From an uncultured Spirochaetales bacterium (GTDB lineage Bacteria; Spirochaetota; Spirochaetia; Sphaerochaetales; Sphaerochaetaceae), in contig CALXKL010000007.1 in assembly GCA_944388965.1 (NCBI GenBank), positions 1-64,000 of the forward strand: a DNA stretch of 64,000 nucleotides, written 5' to 3'. The notes under the pieces are model-generated. The model had not been told where the DNA came from. It saw only the letters and a program-made list of their open reading frames with translations, and searched no databases. Shown one piece after another: positions 15,330 through 24,239 of this stretch (positions are counted from its first letter, which is position 1; each line of letters begins with the position of its first letter). A program made the position numbers and the translations under genes.

Positions 15330-18287
15330 ATGGCAACAGATATCAAAGAAAAAGGATTGGAAAAACTCATTACAGAATATCTGGTACATAACCAAAAATA
15401 TGAAGAGGGGTTGCCCTCAGAATATAACCGAGAGTTTTCTATAGATGAAGGACGGCTGATACGTTTCCTGAAGGAGACTCAGCCAGATGAATTTGCAGCT
15501 TCTGGAATTGAAGACAATCCGAGGGAAAGACGGAAGTTTCTTGAACGGCTCGATAAGAAAATCAAATCTGATGGAGTTGTTAAGATTCTACGTAATGGAT
15601 TCAAATATAATTCCTCTTCGTTTGATTTGATGTATGCTCTGCCATCTCCTGACAACCCCGATGCTGTCGCCTTGTTTGGGGATAATATATTCAGCGTGAC
15701 GAGGCAGGTGCATTACTCAGTGATAGAACCAGATTTGTCGATTGATTTTGTGATATTCATCAATGGTTTACCTGTAATCACGTGCGAACTTAAAAACCAG
15801 CTCACCAAACAGAATTTTAATGATGCAGTAGAAGAATACAGGAAAGTCCGCAAGCCAGCAGAACCTCTTTTCTCTTTCAAGCGCTGTATTGTTCACTTTG
15901 CCATTGATGATAATGAAATCCGGATGTGCACGCGGCTTGCAGGAGATAATTCCTGGTTTATCCCATTCAATAAGGGATATAACGATGGAGCAGGCAATCC
16001 TCCCAATCCTGACGGAATTAAGACTGATTATCTCTGGAAGGATATTCTTTCAAAAGAAGAGTTGGCGAAAATCATTCTGAAGTATTGTCAGGTGATTAAG
16101 GAGAAAGATGATGATGGCAAAGAGTCTGAAAAGCAGATATTCCCACGCTATCATCAGCTTAGGGTTGTTGAGTCTCTTCTGGAAGATGCAAGGAGAGATG
16201 GCCCTGGTCATACATATCTTGTTCAGCATTCGGCTGGATCGGGGAAATCGAATTCAATTGCCTGGTTGTGCCATCAGCTTGTTGATTTGAAGAATGATAG
16301 GAATAAAGAGGTTTTCGATTCTGTAATTGTTGTGACAGACAGGGTTAATCTCGATAAGCAGATCAGAGATACAATCAGCAATTTTGCACAAGTATCATCA
16401 ACTTTGAAATGGGCAAAGAATTCAAGTGAGCTTAAAACAGCTTTGAATAATGGAATAAAGATCATCATTGCTGTCGTAAACAAGTTCAGCTTCATTCTGG
16501 AAACAGTCTCGCGCGAATTGAAAGACAAGAACTTTGCAATAATCATCGATGAGGCTCATTCCAGTCAGAATGGCACTCTTGCTGCAAAGATGAATATGAT
16601 AATCTCCAGCGAGCTTGTTGATGATGAGGACGAGTTTGAAGACAAACTTCTGACGCTTATCGAATCTCATAAGATGAGTTCCAATGCAAGCTATTTTGCA
16701 TTTACAGCGACCCCAAAGAACAAGACTCTTGAGGTTTTTGGAAAACGTGTAGATAAGCTTGACGGTGAGCCGGAATTTGTACCGCATTACATCTATACGA
16801 TGAAGCAGGCAATTGAGGAAGGATTCATACTTGATGTTCTGAAGAGTTTCACTCCAATCAAAAGCTTCTATAAAATCATCAAGACTGTTGCTGATGATCC
16901 TCTTTTTGACAACAAGAAAGCTCAGCGGATGCTCCGCTTCTTCGTTGAATCCAATGATTATGCTTTGGAGCAGAAGGCGGGCATCATAGTCGAACATTTC
17001 CATACTGAAGTACGACAGAAAATAGGTGGAAAAGCTCGTGCCATGGTTGTTGCGAATGGCATTGACAGAGCTGTCAAATATTATGATGAGATATCAAGAT
17101 TACTAGCTGAGAGAAAGAGCCAGTTCAAAGCAATTGTGGCCTTCTCAGGCACTACTGATTATCATGGTGAGCAGAAGACTGAAGCTGATATTAACGGATT
17201 CCCAAGCTCGAGGATTGAGAAAGAATTCCGCAAAGATCCTTATAGAATCTTGATTGTCGCAGATAAGTTCCAGACCGGATATGACGAAAAGCTTCTGCAT
17301 ACGATGTATGTTGATAAGAGCTTGTCAGACATAAAGGCGGTGCAGACTCTTTCCAGATTGAACAGAAGCATGCCTGGAAAGAAGGATACATTCATACTGG
17401 ACTTTGTTAATGATCCCGCCATCATAAAAGCTGCATTTGACAAGTACTATAAGACTACCGTGTTGCTTGGAGAGACCGATATCAACAAGCTTAATGACCT
17501 TGTCGATACTCTTGAGTCAATTCAACTGTATTCAATGGAAGAGGTCTATGAGTTTGTACAATTGTATCTGGATAATGCATCACGTGAAAGACTGGATCCT
17601 ATGCTTGATATCTGTGTTGAGCGATATAGGGAACTCGATCTTGAAGAACAGATTGAGTTCAAGAGCACAGCGAAGACATTCGTAAGAACATACCGTTATC
17701 TGTCTACTATAATCCCGGGAGGAAGGAAGGAGTGGGAGGCTTTATCAATCTTCCTCAATCTTTTGATAGCAAAATTACCTAGACCGGACGGTGAGGATGA
17801 TGTCTCAGAGATACTCCAGGATATCGATTTGGAGAGCTACAGACTGGAAGTGCAGGAAACAGTACGCATCCAGTATGAGAATGAGGACGGGAATGTTCTA
17901 CCGATATCAGCGCAAGCCAATACCGGGGTGCCTGTTCCAGAGATGGATCCTTTGTCAAAGATTATAGATGAATTTCACTCAAGATTTGGCAACATCGAAT
18001 GGAATGATGAAGATGCAATCGATAAGTTTATATTCCAGGATTTGCCGAATGCGGTAAGAAACGACAGTACATTTATGAATGCAGTACGTTTCTCTGATGA
18101 GCAGAATGCGATATCTGAATGCAATGATATCACGCAACGCATAATTTCAAGTAAGGCTATGGATCAGCTGGAGTTTTTCAAAGCATTCACCAGTAATCCT
18201 GATCTCAAGGAATGGGTGTTTAGGAAAGTATTCAATTTGGCGTCTGCTGGACTGGTCGCGGAGCAGAAGCCTACTTACAGTGTCTAG
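15330..18287 (+). CDS. hsdR: Type I restriction endonuclease subunit
   Basis: 985 aa. The N-terminal PD-(D/E)xK nuclease is visible around residues 135-160 (SIDFVIFINGLPVITCELKN). The SF2 translocase follows with Walker A SAGSGKS (301-307), Walker B DEAH (407-410) and a SAT-like FAFTATPKN segment near 455. The C-terminal helical domain binds the methylase core. The start follows GAGGGG, 3 bp after the hsdS stop. With HsdM and HsdS it forms an ATP-driven nuclease against unmodified DNA. Confidence 0.95.
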   Translation: MATDIKEKGLEKLITEYLVHNQKYEEGLPSEYNREFSIDEGRLIRFLKETQPDEFAASGIEDNPRERRKFLERLDKKIKSDGVVKILRNGFKYNSSSFDLMYALPSPDNPDAVALFGDNIFSVTRQVHYSVIEPDLSIDFVIFINGLPVITCELKNQLTKQNFNDAVEEYRKVRKPAEPLFSFKRCIVHFAIDDNEIRMCTRLAGDNSWFIPFNKGYNDGAGNPPNPDGIKTDYLWKDILSKEELAKIILKYCQVIKEKDDDGKESEKQIFPRYHQLRVVESLLEDARRDGPGHTYLVQHSAGSGKSNSIAWLCHQLVDLKNDRNKEVFDSVIVVTDRVNLDKQIRDTISNFAQVSSTLKWAKNSSELKTALNNGIKIIIAVVNKFSFILETVSRELKDKNFAIIIDEAHSSQNGTLAAKMNMIISSELVDDEDEFEDKLLTLIESHKMSSNASYFAFTATPKNKTLEVFGKRVDKLDGEPEFVPHYIYTMKQAIEEGFILDVLKSFTPIKSFYKIIKTVADDPLFDNKKAQRMLRFFVESNDYALEQKAGIIVEHFHTEVRQKIGGKARAMVVANGIDRAVKYYDEISRLLAERKSQFKAIVAFSGTTDYHGEQKTEADINGFPSSRIEKEFRKDPYRILIVADKFQTGYDEKLLHTMYVDKSLSDIKAVQTLSRLNRSMPGKKDTFILDFVNDPAIIKAAFDKYYKTTVLLGETDINKLNDLVDTLESIQLYSMEEVYEFVQLYLDNASRERLDPMLDICVERYRELDLEEQIEFKSTAKTFVRTYRYLSTIIPGGRKEWEALSIFLNLLIAKLPRPDGEDDVSEILQDIDLESYRLEVQETVRIQYENEDGNVLPISAQANTGVPVPEMDPLSKIIDEFHSRFGNIEWNDEDAIDKFIFQDLPNAVRNDSTFMNAVRFSDEQNAISECNDITQRIISSKAMDQLEFFKAFTSNPDLKEWVFRKVFNLASAGLVAEQKPTYSV

Positions 18288-18296
18288 CGGGAATTC

Positions 18297-19709
18297 ATGA
18301 TGGAAGGAAGAGTTATTGAGTATAAGAGAGAACTTACAAAAGACGTTGAAGGACTTGAAAGGGAGGTCGTTTCCTTCCTGAATACATTTGGAGGAGAGCT
18401 TGTCTTCGGCTTGGCCAATGATGGTACCGTCTACGGAGTTCCTGATCCTGATGATGTTCAGAAACGTATCGCGCAACGACTGTCTGAAAATGTGCATCCA
18501 TCATGTCTTGGTCTATTCGATATCGAAGTTGAAGCTACAGAGGGAGGAAAACATCTTGTGAAGGTGACTGTCTCTGCTGGATCGGACAGGCCATATTACA
18601 TCGCAAAGTACGGGATGAGCTCGAAGGGGTGCTATTACAGAGTTGGTTCTTCATGTCGTCCGATGCCAGAGCGAATGATCAGGGAGATGTACGCCAAAAG
18701 GGTGCCTACGACATTGGCCACAATCATAGCCCCAAGCCAGAATTTGAAATTTGAACAGCTGAAGATCTATTACAGCGAGAAGAAGCATCCACTCAATGAC
18801 AATTTTGCCGAGACTCTTGATTTCCTCACCCCTGAAGGAAAGTACAACTTCGTTGCCTATCTGATGGCGGACAACAATCATCTGACATTCAAGTTCGCCA
18901 GGTATGCAGGAACTGACAAGTGTGAGCTTGTAGAGAGCTCTGAGTACGGTTTCAACTGTCTTATTACAACGGCGCACAGACTTGCTGACCGTCTCCTCGT
19001 AGAGAACAGAACATGGACAAAGATAACTCCGAAGCTAAGGCTTGAAAGGAAGATGTTTGAACCGATTCCAGCAAGGGAGGCTCTAATCAACATGCTTGTC
19101 CACAACGATTACAGCCGAGGTTATACACCTGTTGTGGAGGTGTATTCCGACAGACTTGAGCTTACATCGCATGGAGGTCTTCCTGATGGGATGACTGTAG
19201 AGCGCTTCTTCTCCGGCGTGAGCCGTCCTCGAAATAGGGAAATCATGAGAATCTTCCATGATGTTGAAATGGTGGAGCAACTAGGATCCGGCATGAACAG
19301 GATCCTTCAGTATTATGACAAGAGCATCTTTGAGATACATGATGACATGATCAAGGTTGTATTCAGATTTGTTCCAGGCTTTGAAGATGATTTACAGTCT
19401 AAAAATGAAGAATCTGCTGATTTACAGTCTAAGTTACAGTCTAAAATTGATTCCAACGAGGATTTACAGTCTAACTTAGACTCTAAATCTGATTCCGGAT
19501 TGAAAAGTACAGAGAGGCTATCTCGTGCTGAAATCAAGATTCAGATTGTAGGAGTTCTTAAAGAGAATCCTTCATGTACATATGAGACTCTTAGTAAGAT
19601 GTTCAACATATCAAGAGCTTCAGTAGCGAATTATCTCAAGAGCCTAAGTGAAGCAGGTGTTGTCAGAAGAGTCGGAAGTGATAAGGATGGCCACTGGGAA
19701 GTGGTTTGA
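18297..19709 (+). CDS. AlbA_2 (Schlafen-like)/HATPase_c_4 protein with winged helix
   Basis: 470 aa. Residues 1-125 form an AlbA_2/Schlafen-type domain (EYKRELTKDVEGLEREVVSF, then GGELVFGLANDG). Residues about 250-360 match HATPase_c_4 (REALINMLVHNDYSRG, GLPDGMT, then VEQLGSGMNRI). A winged-helix DNA-binding domain ends the protein (YETLSKMFNISRASVANYLK). The linker (about 365-405) contains five DLQSK/LQSN-type repeats encoded by repeats of TTACAGTCTAA. It is the last gene of the hsd operon, 9 bp after hsdR. Proteins of this type often accompany type I systems; it may regulate or supplement them. Confidence 0.8.
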   Translation: MMEGRVIEYKRELTKDVEGLEREVVSFLNTFGGELVFGLANDGTVYGVPDPDDVQKRIAQRLSENVHPSCLGLFDIEVEATEGGKHLVKVTVSAGSDRPYYIAKYGMSSKGCYYRVGSSCRPMPERMIREMYAKRVPTTLATIIAPSQNLKFEQLKIYYSEKKHPLNDNFAETLDFLTPEGKYNFVAYLMADNNHLTFKFARYAGTDKCELVESSEYGFNCLITTAHRLADRLLVENRTWTKITPKLRLERKMFEPIPAREALINMLVHNDYSRGYTPVVEVYSDRLELTSHGGLPDGMTVERFFSGVSRPRNREIMRIFHDVEMVEQLGSGMNRILQYYDKSIFEIHDDMIKVVFRFVPGFEDDLQSKNEESADLQSKLQSKIDSNEDLQSNLDSKSDSGLKSTERLSRAEIKIQIVGVLKENPSCTYETLSKMFNISRASVANYLKSLSEAGVVRRVGSDKDGHWEVV

Positions 19710-19799
19710 TGGCAGACGGCTATTGCCAATGTTTTATTCCTTCCTGTATATCCGCTCTGCTTTATCTTCCTGCTCCGTTGTGGATATGGGCTCATGATC

Positions 19800-20870
19800 T
19801 TAGTCTGAGGTACGTGTAGCTGTTGATCTATCGGAGTTGAAATTGCTGTATGGGTTTCTGGCAGCAGTATCTGTCAGATTTTTTATCCTTGCAAGATCCT
19901 TGAAACCCAGAGAGAAAATCCCGTTCATGAACTGAGCAAGAGATGGAACGGTCTTGAGGGTTGCCTTCAGTGTTTCATTAGTCATGGGTTCGTAGTTCAC
20001 ATAGAAACTGATGTTGCTTAATGAAGGAGCATCAAATGTCTCCGGAATTCTAGATCTTATAGCTTCATCGACGTTATCAATATCGAGGAGTTTCAGTATC
20101 TTCAGCATCGTATCAGTGGAAGGACTAGCCATTGTTGTCGTGGCATCCTGGTATTCAGAATAAGACCTGCTGCTGATGCCTGAATCTTTGTAGAAATTGC
20201 TTTTAAAGTCATATCTGGAGGAAATCTTATCGTCAATTGTTTGCCAGATTGAAACTACAGGAAGGTATGAGTGGAGCCAAAGGCTGTTTGCCATTTCATA
20301 AAAAGCCATTTGTAGACTGAATGTTGATATCTGGAAGTCCTCCACTCCAAATGCCTTATTAAGAACATGAATGATTTCGCTCATCAGAAAGAGCCCATCA
20401 ACTTCTTCTGCACGCAGGAACTCATAAAAAATACAGAATCTGTATTCATCGGAAGTGCCAGCTGTCTCGGGATTCCTAATCAAGTTACCGGCATCAAGTC
20501 CTTCAGAGAGTGAGTTGAATGCTCTGACAATTGCATTCTTGTCGGAATTCTGCATAAGCTGACTGTTTGGCAAAGTATCTTTTTCTGTCAGTGTCGTCCA
20601 ATAGATGACATTATTCTTGTCAGTAAGATATTCCGGTTCCTTTTCTGCAACCAGAGTATCAAATGTGATACCGAGAGCATTCGAGATTCTGTAAAGGTCA
20701 TTGAATTTTGGAATCTTGTGCTTCTTGAAGTTGTTGATGAAAGATAGCTGATTGATTCCTGCAACAGATGCAACATCATTGCGCGATAAATGTAAGAATT
20801 CGCGCTGCTTGTCGATTCTGTTGAGGATTGTATCTGCTGCAAGTTTTGGAAAATCCGTTGCAATTCCCAT
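19800..20870 (-). CDS. Two-HTH XRE-type regulator
   Basis: 356 aa from the ATG at 20870; an upstream in-frame TTG at 20927 would add 19 residues with poor initiation context. An N-terminal XRE domain spans about residues 15-70 (SRNDVASVAGINQLSFINNF, then LYRISNALGITFDTL). A second XRE-like segment lies near 230-275 (FYKDSGISSRSYSEYQDA, then PSTDTMLKILKLLDI). The middle is helical with no known fold. It is divergent from the integrase and two repeated 11-bp motifs lie between them, so it probably controls integration genes. Confidence 0.6.
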   Translation of the reverse strand: MGIATDFPKLAADTILNRIDKQREFLHLSRNDVASVAGINQLSFINNFKKHKIPKFNDLYRISNALGITFDTLVAEKEPEYLTDKNNVIYWTTLTEKDTLPNSQLMQNSDKNAIVRAFNSLSEGLDAGNLIRNPETAGTSDEYRFCIFYEFLRAEEVDGLFLMSEIIHVLNKAFGVEDFQISTFSLQMAFYEMANSLWLHSYLPVVSIWQTIDDKISSRYDFKSNFYKDSGISSRSYSEYQDATTTMASPSTDTMLKILKLLDIDNVDEAIRSRIPETFDAPSLSNISFYVNYEPMTNETLKATLKTVPSLAQFMNGIFSLGFKDLARIKNLTDTAARNPYSNFNSDRSTATRTSD

Positions 20871-20942
20871 AAAATTAGTTTGCACACTTTTGGAAAAAAG
20901 GAGAAGAATAGCAGACCTTATTTTCAAAAAGACACCTTAATA

Positions 20943-21028
20943 TACGGTTCTGTTTTCAAAAGAAAAATTCAAAATAACTCCACAATGTATGGTTCTGTAT
21001 TGACAACTGGCAGTACATGCATTAGTTT
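20943..21028 (+). promoter_or_regulatory. Integrase promoter with paired repeat operators
   Basis: TACGGTTCTGT (20943-20953) and TATGGTTCTGT (20988-20998) are direct repeats 45 bp apart. The second abuts TTGACA (21000-21005), which is followed after 17 bp by TAGTTT (21023-21028), a plausible plus-strand promoter for the integrase. The repeats lie in the divergent region between the two-HTH regulator and int and could be its binding sites. Confidence 0.5.
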
Positions 21029-21066
21029 TGTATTTGTAAATCAACTCTGATACTAAAGGAGTTGAA

Positions 21067-22353
21067 ATGAATACAGGAGTTATCATGGCACGACCACGCA
21101 AAGAAGAGTCTTATTTCTTTACGAAGGACAAAAGAGGGAAGGATTCCTACATTCTCTCTATACGTGACGATCATTACGCATATGGATTCAAAAGGATTAT
21201 TTTTCATGCTAGCCGTAATGATGCGGGAATTATTGCCAGAGAGCTTTATGACAATTACATGAGGACTCTGGCAATGACGCCAGAACAGAAAGAGAAGTTG
21301 TCAGAGGTTCCCGTCACGGTTGCACAGGCCTGCGAGATCTTCATCAAAAGAAGGGAGACCGGGCGGAGTGATACATGCCAGGTTCATTCAATAGAACAGG
21401 TGTCTGCTCGCTTCAGGAATCACTTGATTCCGTATCTCGGAAAAAAGCGACTATCATCATTGGCGGTCGAGGATGTCACCGCATACAAGCTCAATCTGCA
21501 GAAAAAGGGACTATCCGATAGGTCTGTACATTACTGCATCGATGAAGCAAAGGAATTTTTCAACTATTGCGTTGAGGTCGGCTGGATGCTGCGTACTCCA
21601 TTTGATTCAACATTCAAGATGGCCCGTCCCAAGCCCCGAAAGAACCGTATCCCGGGCCACATCCAGGATTATCGCAAGATGCTTCTAAAAGGGTGGAAGA
21701 ATCCAATCAACCATGCTGTGGCAATGGTCTGTTTCTTCACCGGTATGCGTGTCTCAGAGATCAGGGCCCTCAAGAAGAATGACTTTGAAACCTACTATGG
21801 ACATGAGGGCATCGAAGACTGTGTTGTGCTTCATATCCGCCATAGCCTGACAAACAGGAATGTGGAGAAAAGTCCTAAGAATGGCCGTGAACGGCTGACT
21901 GTTCTCCCTCGCTGGGTATATGAGTTCATCCAACCTGTCTTTCTGCTCAGCAATACTGATCTCTGCTTTTCAAACACTCAAGGCAAGAAGCCTATCTCAA
22001 TCGATAAGAATCTCGAACATTTCCGCAACGAACTTGCTGAGGTCATGGGAACCTCACCTGAAGCAGTTCAGGCCGCAGGAATCGACTTCCACTCACTGAG
22101 GAAGATGTTCAACTCGATGATGACTGGAACGCTCTCAAGTGATATCCGTCGTGGAATACTCGGCTGGACTAGCGAGAACGTTGCCCTTGAGCACTATTTC
22201 CAGGTTCTCCCAATCCACTATCAGAAGATTCTGGATGCTCAGAAAGTACTCTTTGACGAAGAATCTGTCGCTTGGTTCAAGTCACATGACATTCTTGACC
22301 TGGCTCAGAAATACAAGAAGCCCTCAAGGGCCATGAGGAGGTGTAGCGTATGA
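21067..22353 (+). CDS. Tyrosine recombinase (site-specific integrase)
   Basis: 428 aa. The N-terminal arm- and core-binding (SAM-like) domains occupy about residues 1-190. The catalytic domain has Arg at 228 (TGMRVSEIRAL), the HxxR pair at 342/345 (HSLRK) and the nucleophile Tyr at 377 (ALEHYFQ). It is the likely enzyme that inserts the island into the tRNA-Ala 3' end. Two ATGs, at 21067 and 21085, both have ribosome sites (AAGGAG and AGGAG). Its stop overlaps the excisionase start by 4 bp. Confidence 0.93.
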   Translation: MNTGVIMARPRKEESYFFTKDKRGKDSYILSIRDDHYAYGFKRIIFHASRNDAGIIARELYDNYMRTLAMTPEQKEKLSEVPVTVAQACEIFIKRRETGRSDTCQVHSIEQVSARFRNHLIPYLGKKRLSSLAVEDVTAYKLNLQKKGLSDRSVHYCIDEAKEFFNYCVEVGWMLRTPFDSTFKMARPKPRKNRIPGHIQDYRKMLLKGWKNPINHAVAMVCFFTGMRVSEIRALKKNDFETYYGHEGIEDCVVLHIRHSLTNRNVEKSPKNGRERLTVLPRWVYEFIQPVFLLSNTDLCFSNTQGKKPISIDKNLEHFRNELAEVMGTSPEAVQAAGIDFHSLRKMFNSMMTGTLSSDIRRGILGWTSENVALEHYFQVLPIHYQKILDAQKVLFDEESVAWFKSHDILDLAQKYKKPSRAMRRCSV

Positions 22354-22565
22354 CTACTTATTCCATTTATGAAGCGGCTGCGAAGCTTGGCATCTCTGTT
22401 CCTGTGCTTCGCAGGGAGATCTACAAGAAGAAACTCACAGGGCGCAAGTTCGGAGGCCGTGTCTACATCCTGGACTCGGATCTGGAAGACTATGTGAAGC
22501 TCTGTTCCACGGATCCGGACAACAACAAGGGCTATGAGGCTCAGCTGATTTCAGGGGGTATCTGA
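22350..22565 (+). CDS. MerR-like excisionase / recombination directionality factor
   Basis: 71 aa. Residues 1-55 form an excisionase-type winged helix (YSIYEAAAKLGISVPVLRRE, then RVYILDSDLEDYV). Such proteins bend attachment DNA and steer the integrase toward excision. The 4-bp overlap with int supports co-expression; in many elements xis lies apart, so a helix-turn-helix helper of another kind is possible. Confidence 0.8.
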   Translation: MTTYSIYEAAAKLGISVPVLRREIYKKKLTGRKFGGRVYILDSDLEDYVKLCSTDPDNNKGYEAQLISGGI

Positions 22566-22566
22566 C

Positions 22567-22971
22567 ATGGCCGACAAACGCATGCTTTCCAAGTCGATAA
22601 TCGATTCAGACAAGTTCCTCTCGATGCCGACTTCAGCCAGAATGCTATATGTGGATCTGGCTGTCAGGGCAGATGATGACGGTTTCATAACTCCTCGTCG
22701 GGTCATGAAGGTCACAGGTGCTTCTGATGACGACCTGAGGATTCTGATATCCAGACGGTATCTGATTCCATTCAACACTGGCGTCGTCGTGATAACGGAC
22801 TGGCTTTATCACAACGTCATTCGGAAGGACCTCTATCACCAGACCATCTACATCAAAGAGAAGGAACTTCTGAAGATTCCCACGAGCAGGAAGGCTGCCA
22901 ATCTGTCATACGGATTGCTTCCTGAGCGTCCTGATTCTGAGGTTCAGGTGCTTCTCGAATATATCGAGTGA
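22567..22971 (+). CDS. Phage-type replisome organiser N-domain protein
   Basis: 134 aa. The start MADKRMLSKSIIDSDKF with LSMPTSARMLYVDLAVRADD and the DDLRILISRRYLIPF segment match the N-terminal domain of phage and ICE replisome organisers (DnaD/DnaT-like). Full-length versions run 250-300 aa with a helicase-loader domain; here only the N-domain remains, so it may be a short DNA-binding version or need a host loader. It lies immediately before an iteron-like repeat array, which supports a role in element replication. GGGGG precedes the ATG. Confidence 0.75.
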   Translation: MADKRMLSKSIIDSDKFLSMPTSARMLYVDLAVRADDDGFITPRRVMKVTGASDDDLRILISRRYLIPFNTGVVVITDWLYHNVIRKDLYHQTIYIKEKELLKIPTSRKAANLSYGLLPERPDSEVQVLLEYIE

Positions 22972-22976
22972 TGAGT

Positions 22977-23068
22977 CCGTTACGATGCCGTAACGCCTCC
23001 GTAACGGTTTCGTTACGCTCACGTTACTCAATTAGATTAATAAGGTTAATCAGGCTAATAAGGTTAAC
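22977..23068. repeat. Origin-like array: five 11-bp-phased CGTWAC boxes plus A+T-rich 9-mers
   Basis: CCGTTACG, CCGTAACG, CCGTAACG, TCGTTACG and ACGTTACT begin at 22977, 22988, 22999, 23010 and 23021, an exact 11-bp period, so the boxes face about the same side of the helix. Orientation is forward, reverse, reverse, forward, forward. Immediately beyond lie 9-bp repeats TTAATAAGG (23037), TTAATCAGG (23046), CTAATAAGG (23055) and a partial TTAAC. Initiator boxes beside an A+T-rich repeat block is the layout of small replicon origins. It follows the replisome-organiser gene by a few bases. Confidence 0.6.
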
Positions 23069-23147
23069 TATTCAAAATAGGAGCCTTCCATCTTAACGGC
23101 TCAGGCTCAGCACCTGGGAGCCATCGCCTAATGGAAGCCTCCATACG

Positions 23148-23199
23148 GAGAGAAAAAGGGTGGCGCTTCTCAAAAATAATACGCACCCCTTTTTCTCTC
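23148..23199 (+). other. Long imperfect hairpin before the small hypothetical gene
   Basis: GAGAGAAAAAGGG (23148-23160) pairs with CCCTTTTTCTCTC at the 3' side, with GTGGCG and CGCAC extending the stem by a bulged segment. The loop is about 18 nt. It could be a terminator, a single-strand replication origin or a nick-region hairpin. A smaller hairpin with GGCTC/GAGCC arms lies just before it (about 23099-23122). Confidence 0.4.
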
Positions 23200-23223
23200 C
23201 TTGAATGAATAAGGAGCAAAGAA

Positions 23224-23514
23224 ATGAAAATCAGAAACGAGTATCTGTTCAATGGTATTCTTCCCGGGGAGACGGAAGAAAAGATTATCAGCACTTTGGA
23301 TAAAGCTGACAAATGGGAATCCCTGTCACAGTCAGTCAGAAAGGATTTCTGGAGGATGAGCAAGCGGGAGATGCGGAGGAAAGCCAGAAAGCTGGACAGG
23401 CTTGCAAGCGGGATTGTCCAGGACTTGATTGACTGGAAGCTTGAGCTTGCTTTGCCAGAGAATATGGAAGAAGTGAAACAGCTCAGCAAACATGTTCAGA
23501 AAGACTATTACTGA
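23224..23514 (+). CDS. Small hypothetical protein of the element
   Basis: 96 aa, highly charged and helical; no family recognised. Residues 40-60 are strongly basic (RMSKREMRRKARKLDRL), suggesting nucleic-acid contact. An AAGGAGC ribosome site precedes the ATG. It sits between the origin-like array and the RHH gene, a common place for small replication or mobilisation accessories. Confidence 0.55.
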   Translation: MKIRNEYLFNGILPGETEEKIISTLDKADKWESLSQSVRKDFWRMSKREMRRKARKLDRLASGIVQDLIDWKLELALPENMEEVKQLSKHVQKDYY

Positions 23515-23538
23515 TCTGTAGCGTACCTTTTGAGTACT

Positions 23539-23602
23539 GGGGGCTTCTGAATTACCGGAAGCCTCAGTCATAGGAAGTTGTATTTATCGGGCAAGATAAA
23601 TA
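23539..23602. repeat. Two inverted repeats in the gap before the RHH gene
   Basis: GGCTTC (23542-23547) pairs with GAAGCC (23558-23563), and TATTTATC (23581-23588) pairs perfectly with GATAAATA (23595-23602) over a 6-nt spacer. The first could terminate transcription of the small hypothetical gene; the second may be a binding site for the adjacent RHH protein. Neither role is shown. Confidence 0.4.
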
Positions 23603-23707
23603 GGGGCTGTAATCGCATCTCGATAATTCCATTCATTACAACAATTCAATTAGTAACGGCATCTGTGCTGAAAACCCCACCAAATTACAGTTCTTGGAGG
23701 AAGCGAA

Positions 23708-24148
23708 ATGGCCAATGAAGGAACGAAAGTGATATCCGTCCGCCTTGATGTGGGCAACTACGAGAAGCTCCAGAAGATGGCTGTGATCAACAAGAGCACC
23801 ATCTCTGCTGTCACCAGCGAAGTGATCAATTCATCCTTCGAAGATATCGAGAGGGTCGATAAGCGGGTCGAACATCTTGAGGAGCTTGTGTTTTCTGTTC
23901 TCGATCATCTGACACTGATGCAAGCGTTCAACAAGGAGGTCTATACGGCACTGCTCGTGCGCAAGGCCAGGACGTTATCTGAAGAAGAGAAGAAGGAAGC
24001 CCGAGCCCTCCTCAAAGAAGCAAGACAGTCTCTCGATGCCTTTCTCTATGCTGCTTCCAAGAAGATCATGAATGAAGATTTCATCTGGGAATCGAAGAGG
24101 CTGATAGATGAATTGACTTCTACGCAGTCTCAAAAGGATGGGGAGTGA
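23708..24148 (+). CDS. Ribbon-helix-helix protein (possible mobilisation or partition accessory)
   Basis: 146 aa. Residues 5-50 have the RHH pattern (TKVISVRLDVGNYEKLQKMA followed by a helix with a Ser/Thr-rich start). The rest is a long helical region with a coiled-coil look (RVDKRVEHLEELVFSVLDHL) and an acidic/basic tail. RHH proteins act as repressors or as relaxosome accessories like MobC; no relaxase is visible. TTGGAGGAAGCG precedes the ATG, so it is probably well translated. Confidence 0.65.
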   Translation: MANEGTKVISVRLDVGNYEKLQKMAVINKSTISAVTSEVINSSFEDIERVDKRVEHLEELVFSVLDHLTLMQAFNKEVYTALLVRKARTLSEEEKKEARALLKEARQSLDAFLYAASKKIMNEDFIWESKRLIDELTSTQSQKDGE

Positions 24149-24152
24149 ATTC

Positions 24153-24170
24153 TGATACAACTTTGTATCA
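24153..24170. promoter_or_regulatory. Resolvase-site-like inverted repeat
   Basis: TGATAC and GTATCA arms flank a 6-bp spacer, 70 bp upstream of the serine resolvase gene. Tn3-type resolvases bind such dyads in res sites next to their own gene and also repress it. Only one dyad is clear, so a full three-site res is not shown. Confidence 0.4.
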
Positions 24171-24239
24171 ACAACGTATTTCAGTGAGACAGCTGGGATA
24201 GTATCACTGGAGTCTAGCCTATTGAAACGGAGAACAATC

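Noticed and set aside
22977-23028. CRISPR array made of CGTTAC repeats
   Set aside because: Repeats are 8 bp with 3-bp gaps and mixed orientation; this fits protein-binding boxes, not CRISPR.
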